NCBI GenBank assembly: GCA_003526065.1
Contig: DQBD01000132.1
Span: 1,499 to 9,271 of the forward strand
DNA: 7,773 bases
Source of the DNA: Gammaproteobacteria bacterium
Lineage (GTDB): Bacteria; Pseudomonadota; Gammaproteobacteria; Immundisolibacterales; Immundisolibacteraceae
Direction: 5' to 3'
Below the pieces are notes generated by a model. It saw only the letters and a list, made by a program, of their open reading frames with translations, did no database searches and was not told the origin of the DNA. Of the stretch, positions 1 through 6,154 are shown piece after piece. The position numbers were made by a program, and so were the translations under genes. Positions within the stretch are counted from its first letter, which is position 1. Each line of letters opens with the position of its first letter.

Positions 1-1
1 C

Positions 2-616
2 AACGGCGCCGGCAAAACCACCTGCTTTTACATGATCGTTGGCTTGATCGCGCCGGACAGCGGCCAGGTGACCATCGACGACGCCGATATCACCCAGGCC
101 GGCATGCCGCAGCGCGCCCGCATGGGACTCGGCTACCTGCCCCAGGAAGCGTCGGTGTTTCGCAAGCTGTCCGTCGAGGACAACCTGCGTGCCATTCTGG
201 AAACGCGTCGCGACCTGTCCACGGAAGCGCGCGAACAGCGCCTGGAACTGCTGCTGAACGATCTGCATATCGGTCACATCCGCACCAGCCCCGGGGCCGC
301 CCTGTCCGGCGGCGAACGGCGCCGGGTCGAGATCGCCCGAGCCCTGGTCATCGAGCCGCGCTTCATGCTGCTCGACGAACCGTTCGCCGGGGTCGACCCG
401 ATTACCGTCATCGACATCCAGCGCATCATCCGCGAGTTGGCCACGCGCAACATCGGCATCCTCATCACCGATCACAACGTGCGCGAGACCCTGGGCATCT
501 GTCACCGTGCCTACATCGTCAACGAGGGCGAGGTTCTGGCCGCGGGACCACCGGAATCCATCCTCGCCGACGACCGGGTACGCGCCGTGTACCTGGGCGA
601 CGCATTCCGCCTCTAG
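2..616 (+). CDS. lptB: LPS export ABC transporter ATP-binding protein LptB (5' end outside the window)
   Basis: LptB is the cytoplasmic ATPase of the LptB2FG complex, which extracts lipopolysaccharide from the inner membrane and drives it along the Lpt bridge to the outer membrane. The visible 204 residues lack roughly the first 35-40 of about 240. The fragment opens inside the Walker A motif (NGAGKTT, residues 1-7). It then shows the Q-loop (GYLPQEAS, near residue 48), the ABC signature LSGGERRR (from 101), Walker B with the catalytic glutamate (LLDEP, 123-127) and the H-loop (ITDHN, His158). The C-terminus YLGDAFRL is typical of LptB and separates it from the related LivF/LivG ATPases. The reading frame runs from base 2; the ATG at 32 is internal and is not the start. 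lptA and lptC would be expected just upstream, off the window. rpoN follows 144 bases later on the same strand, the usual proteobacterial order. Confidence 0.96.
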   Translation, partial: NGAGKTTCFYMIVGLIAPDSGQVTIDDADITQAGMPQRARMGLGYLPQEASVFRKLSVEDNLRAILETRRDLSTEAREQRLELLLNDLHIGHIRTSPGAALSGGERRRVEIARALVIEPRFMLLDEPFAGVDPITVIDIQRIIRELATRNIGILITDHNVRETLGICHRAYIVNEGEVLAAGPPESILADDRVRAVYLGDAFRL

Positions 617-630
617 CCACCACGCCACCC

Positions 631-642
631 CCCCTGCAGGGG
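631..642. repeat. 12-bp perfect palindrome in the lptB-rpoN spacer
   Basis: CCCCTGCAGGGG is a perfect palindrome 15 bases after the lptB stop codon. As RNA it could form only a poor hairpin because there is no loop, and no T-run follows. A dyad of this kind could be a protein-binding site, but it could also be chance in C-rich DNA. No function is assigned. Confidence 0.3.
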
Positions 643-692
643 CGCCGATACCCCTCAATCGCCACCGAAGACGCCACCGAAAACCCTGATCC

Positions 693-716
693 CGCCGGCC
701 ACCTAGGCGGCCGGCG
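693..716 (+). other. GC-rich hairpin between lptB and rpoN
   Basis: The arms CGCCGGCC (693-700) and GGCCGGCG (709-716) are exact reverse complements around an 8-base loop, which itself contains CCTAGG. The stem is all G-C. It lies at the end of the lptB-rpoN spacer, directly before the -24/-12 element. No run of T follows, so it is not a standard intrinsic terminator. It could attenuate read-through from lptB, protect the 3' end of the lptB message, or be incidental in GC-rich DNA. Confidence 0.45.
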
Positions 717-723
717 CGGCATG

Positions 724-740
724 CGGTACGCTTCTTGCTA
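724..740 (+). promoter_or_regulatory. Sigma-54 -24/-12 element upstream of rpoN
   Basis: The sequence CGGTACG-CTTC-TTGCTA matches the sigma-54 consensus TGGCACG-N4-TTGCWW at nearly every position. The invariant GG is at 725-726 and the GC at 737-738, twelve bases apart as required. The predicted transcription start is about base 750, only about 11 bases before the rpoN ATG at 761. This would remove most of the weak Shine-Dalgarno-like bases (CAGG, 747-750), so a transcript from here would be almost leaderless. That favours a role as a site where RpoN-holoenzyme binds and represses its own gene, with the productive promoter further upstream or in the lpt operon. Confidence 0.6.
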
Positions 741-760
741 AACGCGCAGGCCGGACGTGT

Positions 761-2236
761 ATGAAACAGGGTCTCGAACTTGGCATTTCCCAGCACCTGG
801 CGCTCACGCCCCAGTTGCAGCAGGCGATCCGTCTGTTGCAGCTGTCCACGCTGGATCTGCAAACGGAAATCCGCGAGGCACTGGAAACCAACCCGCTGCT
901 GGAAGCGGAGGACGATGCGCCCGGCTCCGGCGACGACGAAGCGCAACCCCAGGCGCCTGCCAGAGAGCAACCCGACCGGGCGCTCGAATTCGACGGCAAC
1001 GCCGAGATCCCAAACGAACTGCCCGCCGACAACAACTGGGAAGATACCTTCATCGACCTGGGTGGCAGCAGCGGCGCCGGCAGCAACAGCGACGACGACA
1101 ACGCCGACTTCACGGCCGTCTCCAGCAAGCCCGAATGCCTGTACGACCACCTGCAGTGGCAACTGGACCTGACGCCGTTCACCGCCTCTGACCGCCAACT
1201 GGCGGAGCTGATCGTCGACGCCATCCAACCCGACGGCTACCTGGGCCAGCCCCTGGACGAACTGCTGGCCACCGCCAGCGAGGCGCGCAGCGAGCCGGTC
1301 GACGAAACCGAGTTGCTGGCCGTGCTGCGGCGTGTCCAGCACTTCGATCCGGCCGGTGTCGGCGCCCGCGACCTGGGCGAATGCCTGCGCCTGCAGATAG
1401 AACAGTTCGAGGGCATCGATCCGCAACTGCAGGCGTGGGCACTGGCCGTGGTCGATCACATCGCCCTGTTGGCCGACTACGACTACAAGGCCCTGCAACG
1501 CGTTACCGGCTTGTCATCGGAGGCCATCGAGCAGGCAATCCGGTTGGTACAGCGGCTGAACCCGCGCCCGGGAACCGCGCTGGATCACGAAGAACCCGAA
1601 TACCTCGTGCCGGATGTCCTCGTGCGCAAGATCAGCGGCGTGTGGCAGGTTGAGCTGAACCCGGCCATCGCCCCCAAGCTGCGCGTCAATCAGATGTATG
1701 CCGGCATGATCCGTCGCCGCGACACCGGTGCCGACAACGAGTACCTGAAAAACCGCCTGCAGGAAGCGCGCTGGTTCATCAACAGCCTCAAGAGCCGCAA
1801 CGACACCCTGCTCAAGGTGGCGCGCGCCATCGTGCAGCGCCAGGAGGCGTTCTTCGAGGAAGGCGAGCACGCCATGGTCCCGCTGGTGCTGCAGGACATC
1901 GCCGACGAACTGGGCCTGCACCAGTCGACCATCTCGCGCGCCACCAACCGCAAGTACATGCACACGCCGCGCGCGATCTACGAGCTGAAGTACTTCTTCT
2001 CCAGCCACGTCTCCACGTCGGATGGCGGCGCCGCCTCGGCCACCGCCATCCGCGCCCGCATCCGCGACCTGATCGCCGCCGAGACACCCGGCAAGCCCCT
2101 GAGCGACAACGACCTGGCCGACCAACTGCAACAGGCCGGCATCAACGTCGCGCGCCGCACGGTGGCCAAGTACCGGGAGAGCCTGGGCATTCCCTCGACG
2201 ACCGAGCGGCGCAAGGCTGCCCGGCGCCGGCTCTGA
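761..2236 (+). CDS. rpoN: RNA polymerase sigma-54 factor RpoN
   Basis: RpoN directs RNA polymerase to -24/-12 promoters and needs AAA+ enhancer-binding proteins to open DNA. It typically controls nitrogen assimilation, motility and other stress or metabolic genes. The 491 residues show all three regions. Region I, the glutamine- and leucine-rich activator-interaction segment, is at about 1-48 (ALTPQLQQAIRLLQLS). Region II is an acidic, low-complexity linker at about 50-120, rich in D, E, S and G. Region III follows, with the core-binding domain (about 125-300), a helix-turn-helix around 385-400 (HQSTISRATNRKYM) and the RpoN box ARRTVAKYRE at 464-473, which reads the -24 element. Length is normal for the family. 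The ATG at 761 is chosen because the protein begins with the conserved MKQ...LEL pattern; its ribosome-binding site is weak. A -24/-12 site overlaps its leader. rapZ starts 5 bases after the stop and is presumably cotranscribed. Confidence 0.97.
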   Translation: MKQGLELGISQHLALTPQLQQAIRLLQLSTLDLQTEIREALETNPLLEAEDDAPGSGDDEAQPQAPAREQPDRALEFDGNAEIPNELPADNNWEDTFIDLGGSSGAGSNSDDDNADFTAVSSKPECLYDHLQWQLDLTPFTASDRQLAELIVDAIQPDGYLGQPLDELLATASEARSEPVDETELLAVLRRVQHFDPAGVGARDLGECLRLQIEQFEGIDPQLQAWALAVVDHIALLADYDYKALQRVTGLSSEAIEQAIRLVQRLNPRPGTALDHEEPEYLVPDVLVRKISGVWQVELNPAIAPKLRVNQMYAGMIRRRDTGADNEYLKNRLQEARWFINSLKSRNDTLLKVARAIVQRQEAFFEEGEHAMVPLVLQDIADELGLHQSTISRATNRKYMHTPRAIYELKYFFSSHVSTSDGGAASATAIRARIRDLIAAETPGKPLSDNDLADQLQQAGINVARRTVAKYRESLGIPSTTERRKAARRRL

Positions 2237-2241
2237 TTGCC

Positions 2242-3114
2242 ATGCAGCGCCTGATCATCGTCAGTGGCCTGTCGGGCGCCGGAAAGTCCACCGCCCTGCG
2301 CGCACTCGAGGACATCGGCTTCTACTGCGTCGACAACCTGCCGATCGCCCTGCTGCCGGCGCTCAGCGAAGAACTGGCGCGAACCATGGCGCACAGCGGC
2401 GCCTCGGCAGCGGTGGGCATCGACGCCCGCAACGTATCGGACCTGGCCGCCTTTCCCGACATCCTGCGCACGCTGCGCGAGCGCGGCATCGACTGTCAGG
2501 TGGTGTTCGTCACCGCCGACCGGCAGACACTGATCAACCGCTACAACGAAACGCGGCGCCAGCATCCGCTGGCCGGCGCCGGCGGCTCCATCAGCGAAGC
2601 CATCGACACCGAGCAGCAGCGCCTGGCACCGATCGCCGAACTGGCCGCGCTGAGCATCGACAGCTCCGGCCTGAACATCTACCAGCTGCGCACCACCATA
2701 CGCGACCTGTACAGCCAGGGACCGCAGACACCGACCCTGGTGTTCCAGTCATTCGGTTACAAATTCGGCACCCCGCTGGACGCCGACATGGTGTTCGACA
2801 TGCGCTGCCTGCCCAATCCGCACTGGGACCCGGCGCTGCGCGAGTTCACCGGACTCGACGAGGCGGTGCGCGCCTTTCTGGAGCAGCAGCCGGACGTGCA
2901 GCAACTGTACGAGGACGTCCGCCGCTTCCTGCACACCTGGCTGCCCCGCTTCGCCGCCAGCGACCGCAGCCAGGTGACCGTCGGCATCGGCTGTACCGGC
3001 GGCCGCCACCGCTCGGTGTACATGGCGCACCGGCTCGGCGAGTACTTCAGGACCCAGCCGGACACCGTGCCCCAGGGCCGCGTGCTGGTACGCCACCGCC
3101 AGCTCAGCGCCTGA
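2242..3114 (+). CDS. rapZ: RNase adapter / nucleotide-binding protein RapZ
   Basis: RapZ is a cytoplasmic P-loop protein. In Escherichia coli it binds the small RNAs GlmY and GlmZ, presents GlmZ to RNase E, and so tunes glucosamine-6-phosphate synthesis for the cell envelope. The 290-residue product has Walker A GLSGAGKS at 9-16, a Walker B-like strand near 57-62 (AVGIDA), and the highly conserved C-terminal motif GCTGGRHRS at 250-258 in the RNA/metabolite-binding domain. Length agrees with the family (E. coli 284). It starts 5 bases after rpoN, so translation is probably coupled. The intervening hpf and ptsN genes found in enterobacteria and pseudomonads are absent. The C-terminus ends RHRQLSA and lacks the terminal cluster of lysine and arginine that E. 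coli RapZ uses for RNA binding, so the GlmZ adapter role may not apply. The gene ends convergently 9 bases from prmB. Confidence 0.93.
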   Translation: MQRLIIVSGLSGAGKSTALRALEDIGFYCVDNLPIALLPALSEELARTMAHSGASAAVGIDARNVSDLAAFPDILRTLRERGIDCQVVFVTADRQTLINRYNETRRQHPLAGAGGSISEAIDTEQQRLAPIAELAALSIDSSGLNIYQLRTTIRDLYSQGPQTPTLVFQSFGYKFGTPLDADMVFDMRCLPNPHWDPALREFTGLDEAVRAFLEQQPDVQQLYEDVRRFLHTWLPRFAASDRSQVTVGIGCTGGRHRSVYMAHRLGEYFRTQPDTVPQGRVLVRHRQLSA

Positions 3115-3129
3115 AGCGCTGCCTCAGGC
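3105..3129. repeat. Overlapping inverted repeats at the rapZ/prmB convergent junction
   Basis: Two mutually exclusive dyads span the meeting point of the two genes. CAGCGC (3105-3110) pairs with GCGCTG (3116-3121) around 5 bases. GCCTGA (3109-3114) pairs with TCAGGC (3124-3129) around 9 bases and contains both stop codons. Neither is followed by a T-run on either strand. They may slow or terminate polymerase from both sides, but the evidence is only symmetry. Confidence 0.3.
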
Positions 3130-4023
3130 CAGCGCCTCGGCCAGCACCCGGCGCTCGATCACGGCCACGCCCTCACCGCCGCGCTCCAGCTCCACCCAGA
3201 TGAACGGCACCTGCGGCAGGCGCGCGGCCAGCGCCGGCCAGGTGGCGCCCACTTCCAGCACCAGCAGACCGTCCTCTGTCAGGTGATCCAGGGCACCGTA
3301 CAGAATCCGCAGCGGATGCTCCAGACCCTGGTCATCCGACACCAGCGCCGACCCCGGCTCGTGCCGATACTCGGCCGGCAACCCGGCGTACTCGGTCTCC
3401 GGTACGTAGGGCGGATTGCTGACGATCAGGTCGTAGCGCTGACCGGCCAGCGCCGCATACAGATCGGACTGCACCGGCCGCACCCGCGCCTGCAGACCGT
3501 ACCGGGCCACGTTGACGGCCGCCACATCGAGCGCGTCGGCACTGATGTCGACGGCGTCCACGACAGCTTCCGGAAACGCCAGCGCACAGGCCACGGCGAT
3601 GCAGCCACTGCCGGTGCCGATGTCCAGAATGCGGCCCGGTGGCGCCTCGTCCAGCCACGGCGAGAAGCCGCTCTCGATCAGTTCGGCAATCGGCGAGCGC
3701 GGAATCAGCACCCGTGGATCGACCGCGAAACGCAGGCCGGCGAACCAGGCCTCGCCGGTCAGATACGGCGCCGGCAGGCGTTCGACCACGCGCCGGCGCA
3801 GCACCGCCCGCACCGCCGCCCGCTCATCGGCCGTCAGTGCCGCGTCCAGAAACTCCGGCGCCAGCGGCAAATCCAGGTGCAGCACGTGGGCCAGCAGCAC
3901 GGCCGCCTCGTCGGCGGCACCGGCGGTGCCATGGCCATAAAACAGGTCGGCGGCGACGAAGCGGCTGGCGCCCCAGCGCAGGAAATCGCGCAGCGTGCGA
4001 AGGGAATCCACTGACAAACTCAT
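3124..4023 (-). CDS. prmB: Ribosomal protein uL3 glutamine methyltransferase PrmB
   Basis: PrmB (formerly YfcB) is a cytoplasmic S-adenosylmethionine-dependent enzyme that N5-methylates a glutamine of ribosomal protein uL3 (L3) during 50S assembly. The 299-residue product has the N-terminal helical domain, the family segment PRVLIPRSPIAELIE (about 103-117), the SAM-binding loop LDIGTGSG at 133-140, and the catalytic NPPY at 203-206 that holds the target glutamine amide. The IPRSPIAELI segment distinguishes PrmB from the release-factor methyltransferase PrmC. The frame is open for 66 more codons upstream, but that region lies inside msrQ and has no family similarity. The start is set at the ATG at 4023, which overlaps the msrQ stop by 4 bases (ATGA), indicating translational coupling. 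It is the last gene of the msrP-msrQ-prmB operon. Length agrees with E. coli PrmB (310). Confidence 0.92.
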   Translation of the reverse strand: MSLSVDSLRTLRDFLRWGASRFVAADLFYGHGTAGAADEAAVLLAHVLHLDLPLAPEFLDAALTADERAAVRAVLRRRVVERLPAPYLTGEAWFAGLRFAVDPRVLIPRSPIAELIESGFSPWLDEAPPGRILDIGTGSGCIAVACALAFPEAVVDAVDISADALDVAAVNVARYGLQARVRPVQSDLYAALAGQRYDLIVSNPPYVPETEYAGLPAEYRHEPGSALVSDDQGLEHPLRILYGALDHLTEDGLLVLEVGATWPALAARLPQVPFIWVELERGGEGVAVIERRVLAEALA

Positions 4024-4640
4024 GCAGACGGCCGCCGCCGCAGCCGTGCGCGGCGGCGGTCGGTCACGAAACGGGCTGCCAATAGTAGCCCGAACACCGC
4101 AGCATAGAGGGCCGGCTCGCGGGTATCCGCCTTCACCTTCCACCAGAAGTGCAGCAGCGCCAGCACCGTGGCCGGGTAGACAAGCCGATGCAGCCCCTGC
4201 CAGCGCCGCGCCCCCAGCCACCGCACGGCGGCATCAAACGAGGTGGCGGCCAGCGGCAGCAGCAGGACAAAGGCCGCCATGCCCGCCGTGATGAACGGCC
4301 GCTTGAGGATGTCGCCCCCGATCTGCGACCACAGCAGGCCCTGATCGAGCACGGCATAGATGAGCAGATGCAGCAGCGCATAGCCGGCCGCGGCCAGACC
4401 CAGCAGGCGCCGATGCCGTAGCAGGCCGTTCCAGCCGCTGAGCCGCCGCAGCGGCGTGGCCGCCAGCGCCAGCAGCAAGAACCGCAGCGTCCAGTGCCCG
4501 GTTTCCAGCGTCAGCGCCTCCACCGGGTTGGCGCCCAGGTCGCCGGCCAGTGTGCGCCACAGCAACCAGCCCGCCGGCGCCAGCACCATCGCCCACACTG
4601 TCGCGGCCCACAGCTGCGCGGCACCGCGCCCGCGCCCCAC
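4020..4640 (-). CDS. msrQ: Haem-binding membrane subunit MsrQ of the periplasmic methionine sulfoxide reductase
   Basis: MsrQ (formerly YedZ) is an inner-membrane b-type haem protein that passes electrons from the quinone pool or a flavin reductase to the periplasmic reductase MsrP. The 206 residues form about six hydrophobic membrane segments of the ferric-reductase-like type. Histidines lie at 91, 151 and 164, the same positions as the haem-ligating histidines described for the E. coli protein. The N-terminal GANPVEALTLETGHWTLRFL block and the central LLRHRRLLGLAAAGYALLHL block are characteristic of the family. The start is a GTG at 4640, three bases after the msrP stop; it gives the usual length (E. 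coli 211). The stop overlaps the prmB start by 4 bases. The C-terminal tail (about 194-204) is strongly basic and probably cytoplasmic. Confidence 0.94.
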   Translation of the reverse strand: MGRGRGAAQLWAATVWAMVLAPAGWLLWRTLAGDLGANPVEALTLETGHWTLRFLLLALAATPLRRLSGWNGLLRHRRLLGLAAAGYALLHLLIYAVLDQGLLWSQIGGDILKRPFITAGMAAFVLLLPLAATSFDAAVRWLGARRWQGLHRLVYPATVLALLHFWWKVKADTREPALYAAVFGLLLAARFVTDRRRARLRRRPSA

Positions 4641-4643
4641 GGT

Positions 4644-5594
4644 TCAGTATTCCCGGCGCAGATCCATGCCGGCGTACAGCCCGGCGACCTGCTCGGCGTA
4701 GCCGTTGAACATCAGCGTCGGCCTTCGCGCCGCGAACAGACCCTCACCCAGGCGCCGCTCGCGCGCCTGCGACCAGCGCGGATGGTCCACATGCGGATTC
4801 ACGTTGGCGTAAAACCCGTACTCACGGGGCGCGACCTGATTCCAGGTGGTCCGTGGCCGGGTTTCGGTGAAGCGGATGCGCACGATGGACTTGATGCTCT
4901 TGAAACCGTACTTCCAGGGCACCACCAGGCGTAACGGCGCACCGTTCTGATTGGGCAGCAGATCGCCGTACACCCCGACCGCCAGGAGGGTCAGCGGATG
5001 CATGGCCTCGTCCAGGCGCAATGCCTCGACGTAGGGCCACGGCAGCACGTCACGTGCCTGACCGGGCATCTGTTCGGGGTCATGCAGGGTGGTGAACTCG
5101 ACGAAACGCGCCGACCCCAGCGGCTCCACCCGACGCAGCACCCGCGCCAGCGGCAGGCCGATCCACGGCACCACCATCGACCAGCCCTCCACGCAACGCA
5201 GGCGGTAGACGCGCTCCTCCAACCCGGCAGGGCGCAGCAGGCTGTCGACATCGACTTCCAGCGGGTCGCGCACGGCGCCGTCGATGCGAACACGCCACGG
5301 CCGCGGCCGCAGCGTGTGGGCGTGGCGCGCCGGGTCATCCTTGCCGGTACCGAACTCATAGAAGTTGTTGTAGCCGGTGACGAACTCGCGCGCCGTCAAG
5401 GCCTCGTCGGTCGCGTACGGTCCGCGCGGCACACCGGCCAGGGGACCCTCACCCACGGCAGCCGGCGCACGGCGCGGCAACGCCAGCGTCACGCCAAGCG
5501 CCGCAGCCACCTGCAGCAGACGCCGACGCCCCTCGAACACGGGACGTGGGGTGATCTCCCACGCGGGAGGCTGTGGATATCGAAAGCGCCCCAT
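4644..5594 (-). CDS. msrP: Molybdopterin catalytic subunit MsrP of the periplasmic methionine sulfoxide reductase
   Basis: MsrP (formerly YedY) is a periplasmic molybdenum-cofactor enzyme of the sulfite-oxidase fold. It reduces methionine sulfoxide in oxidised periplasmic proteins, for example after hypochlorous acid damage. The 316-residue product carries a twin-arginine signal, with arginines 23-25 before a hydrophobic stretch and a likely cleavage near 45 (APA-AV), so it is exported folded by Tat. The cofactor-ligand cysteine is Cys134 in [17 protein letters not shown]. Further family blocks are GYNNFYEFG (74-82), [13 protein letters not shown] (225-237) and [18 protein letters not shown] (259-276). 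Length is close to E. coli (334). The ATG at 5594 is preceded by a good ribosome-binding site (GAGGTGAGGG on the minus strand). It heads the operon with msrQ and prmB. No convincing sigma-70 promoter was found in the 178-base gap upstream. Confidence 0.96.
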   Translation of the reverse strand: MGRFRYPQPPAWEITPRPVFEGRRRLLQVAAALGVTLALPRRAPAAVGEGPLAGVPRGPYATDEALTAREFVTGYNNFYEFGTGKDDPARHAHTLRPRPWRVRIDGAVRDPLEVDVDSLLRPAGLEERVYRLRCVEGWSMVVPWIGLPLARVLRRVEPLGSARFVEFTTLHDPEQMPGQARDVLPWPYVEALRLDEAMHPLTLLAVGVYGDLLPNQNGAPLRLVVPWKYGFKSIKSIVRIRFTETRPRTTWNQVAPREYGFYANVNPHVDHPRWSQARERRLGEGLFAARRPTLMFNGYAEQVAGLYAGMDLRREY

Positions 5595-5772
5595 GCCCTC
5601 ACCTCATCCGTTTGTGCCGACCATGCCCGGTTAGACGCCGATATGAGTGCACTGTTACGCGTTTTTCGTCACCGGCAAAGCGGTGGACCTTAATCTGCCG
5701 TCGCCTGTTTTTAAATTCACTGTAATGAAACGCAGGCACCGTGCGTTCACTGATTACCCGAGGAGAACGAGC
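5595..5772. promoter_or_regulatory. Divergent intergenic region between msrP and the ComEA-like gene
   Basis: This 178-base gap must hold the promoters for both divergent units. It is clearly richer in A and T than its surroundings, especially 5655-5730, where T-runs, TTAAAT (5711-5716) and TGTAAT (5721-5726) could be -10 elements for the plus-strand gene; no good -35 hexamer sits at the right distance. A short inverted repeat, CACCG (5670-5674) and CGGTG (5681-5685), lies in the middle and could be an operator. No two-component or redox-regulator box is recognised. A strong ribosome-binding site for the plus-strand gene is at 5760-5766 (GAGGAGA). Confidence 0.4.
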
Positions 5773-6057
5773 ATGAAAAAGAGCCTGACTATCTCCCTGC
5801 TGCTGACGCTGGGCCTGAGTGCCGGTATCGCCACCGCAGCACCGGTCGACATCAACTGCGCTGACGCCGGCACGCTGACCGCGTTGAACGGAATCGGCGA
5901 GGCCAAGGCGCAGGCCATCGTCGCCTACCGCGCCGAACACGGACCGTTTGCCGGCGCCGACGACCTGGCCAACGTGAAGGGTATCGGCGCCAAGATCGTT
6001 GAGGCCAACCGAACCGACATCACCGCCAGCGACACCTGCTCCACACCGACCGACTAG
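5773..6057 (+). CDS. Small secreted ComEA-type helix-hairpin-helix protein
   Basis: The 94-residue product has an N-terminal Sec signal peptide (MKK, then a hydrophobic stretch; likely cleavage after about residue 23, TAA-PVD) and one ComEA-type helix-hairpin-helix domain. The two hairpin loops are LNGIGEAKA (38-46) and VKGIGAKI (68-75), separated by AIVAYRAEHGPF. Family members bind double-stranded DNA without sequence specificity. ComEA itself takes up transforming DNA in the periplasm or at the cell surface, but many small stand-alone homologues have no proven role. The start is fixed by GAGGAGA at 5760-5766, six bases before the ATG, and by the signal peptide; the open frame upstream to 5647 is ignored. 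Mature cysteines at 29 and 89 flank the domain and could form a disulfide; many ComEA-like proteins have threonine or serine at the first site (VNINTA). No other competence gene is nearby. A strong terminator follows. Confidence 0.88.
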   Translation: MKKSLTISLLLTLGLSAGIATAAPVDINCADAGTLTALNGIGEAKAQAIVAYRAEHGPFAGADDLANVKGIGAKIVEANRTDITASDTCSTPTD

Positions 6058-6072
6058 GAACCGACGCAAACA

Positions 6073-6112
6073 AAAAAGGCCGGCACCGGAGTAACCCGGT
6101 GCCGGCCTTTTT
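6073..6112. terminator. Bidirectional intrinsic terminator
   Basis: A perfect 17-bp inverted repeat, 6073-6089 and 6096-6112, surrounds a 6-base loop (AGTAAC). Each arm has a G+C-rich core of 12 bases flanked by A5 on the left and T5 on the right, so the RNA hairpin ends in a U-run on either strand. It lies 15 bases after the ComEA-like stop and 42 bases from the cytochrome c' stop, and should end both convergent transcripts. Confidence 0.95.
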
Positions 6113-6154
6113 GCGCATCCTGCCAACCGGCCGCTGCGCGACCGGCGCGCGGGC

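Noticed and set aside
1514..2131. 205-codon open frame on the minus strand inside rpoN
   Set aside because: Antisense shadow caused by high-GC codon bias. It overlaps conserved RpoN domains and its translation shows no recognisable domain.
3283..4014. 243-codon open frame on the plus strand opposite prmB
   Set aside because: Shadow of prmB: rich in Q, R and G, no ribosome-binding site or domain, while the minus strand has the SAM loop and NPPY.
4024..4221. 66-codon N-terminal extension of the prmB frame
   Set aside because: It lies wholly inside msrQ, is low-complexity (A, G, P, R) and has no PrmB similarity. The ATG at 4023 with the ATGA overlap gives the family's normal length.
4998..5693. 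231-codon open frame on the plus strand opposite msrP
   Set aside because: Shadow of msrP, which matches its family along the whole length. The plus frame has no recognisable domain.
5647..5772. Longer ComEA-like protein starting at the ATG at 5647 or 5725
   Set aside because: This would bury the signal peptide and ignore the strong GAGGAGA site before 5773. The added residues look like promoter DNA translated.
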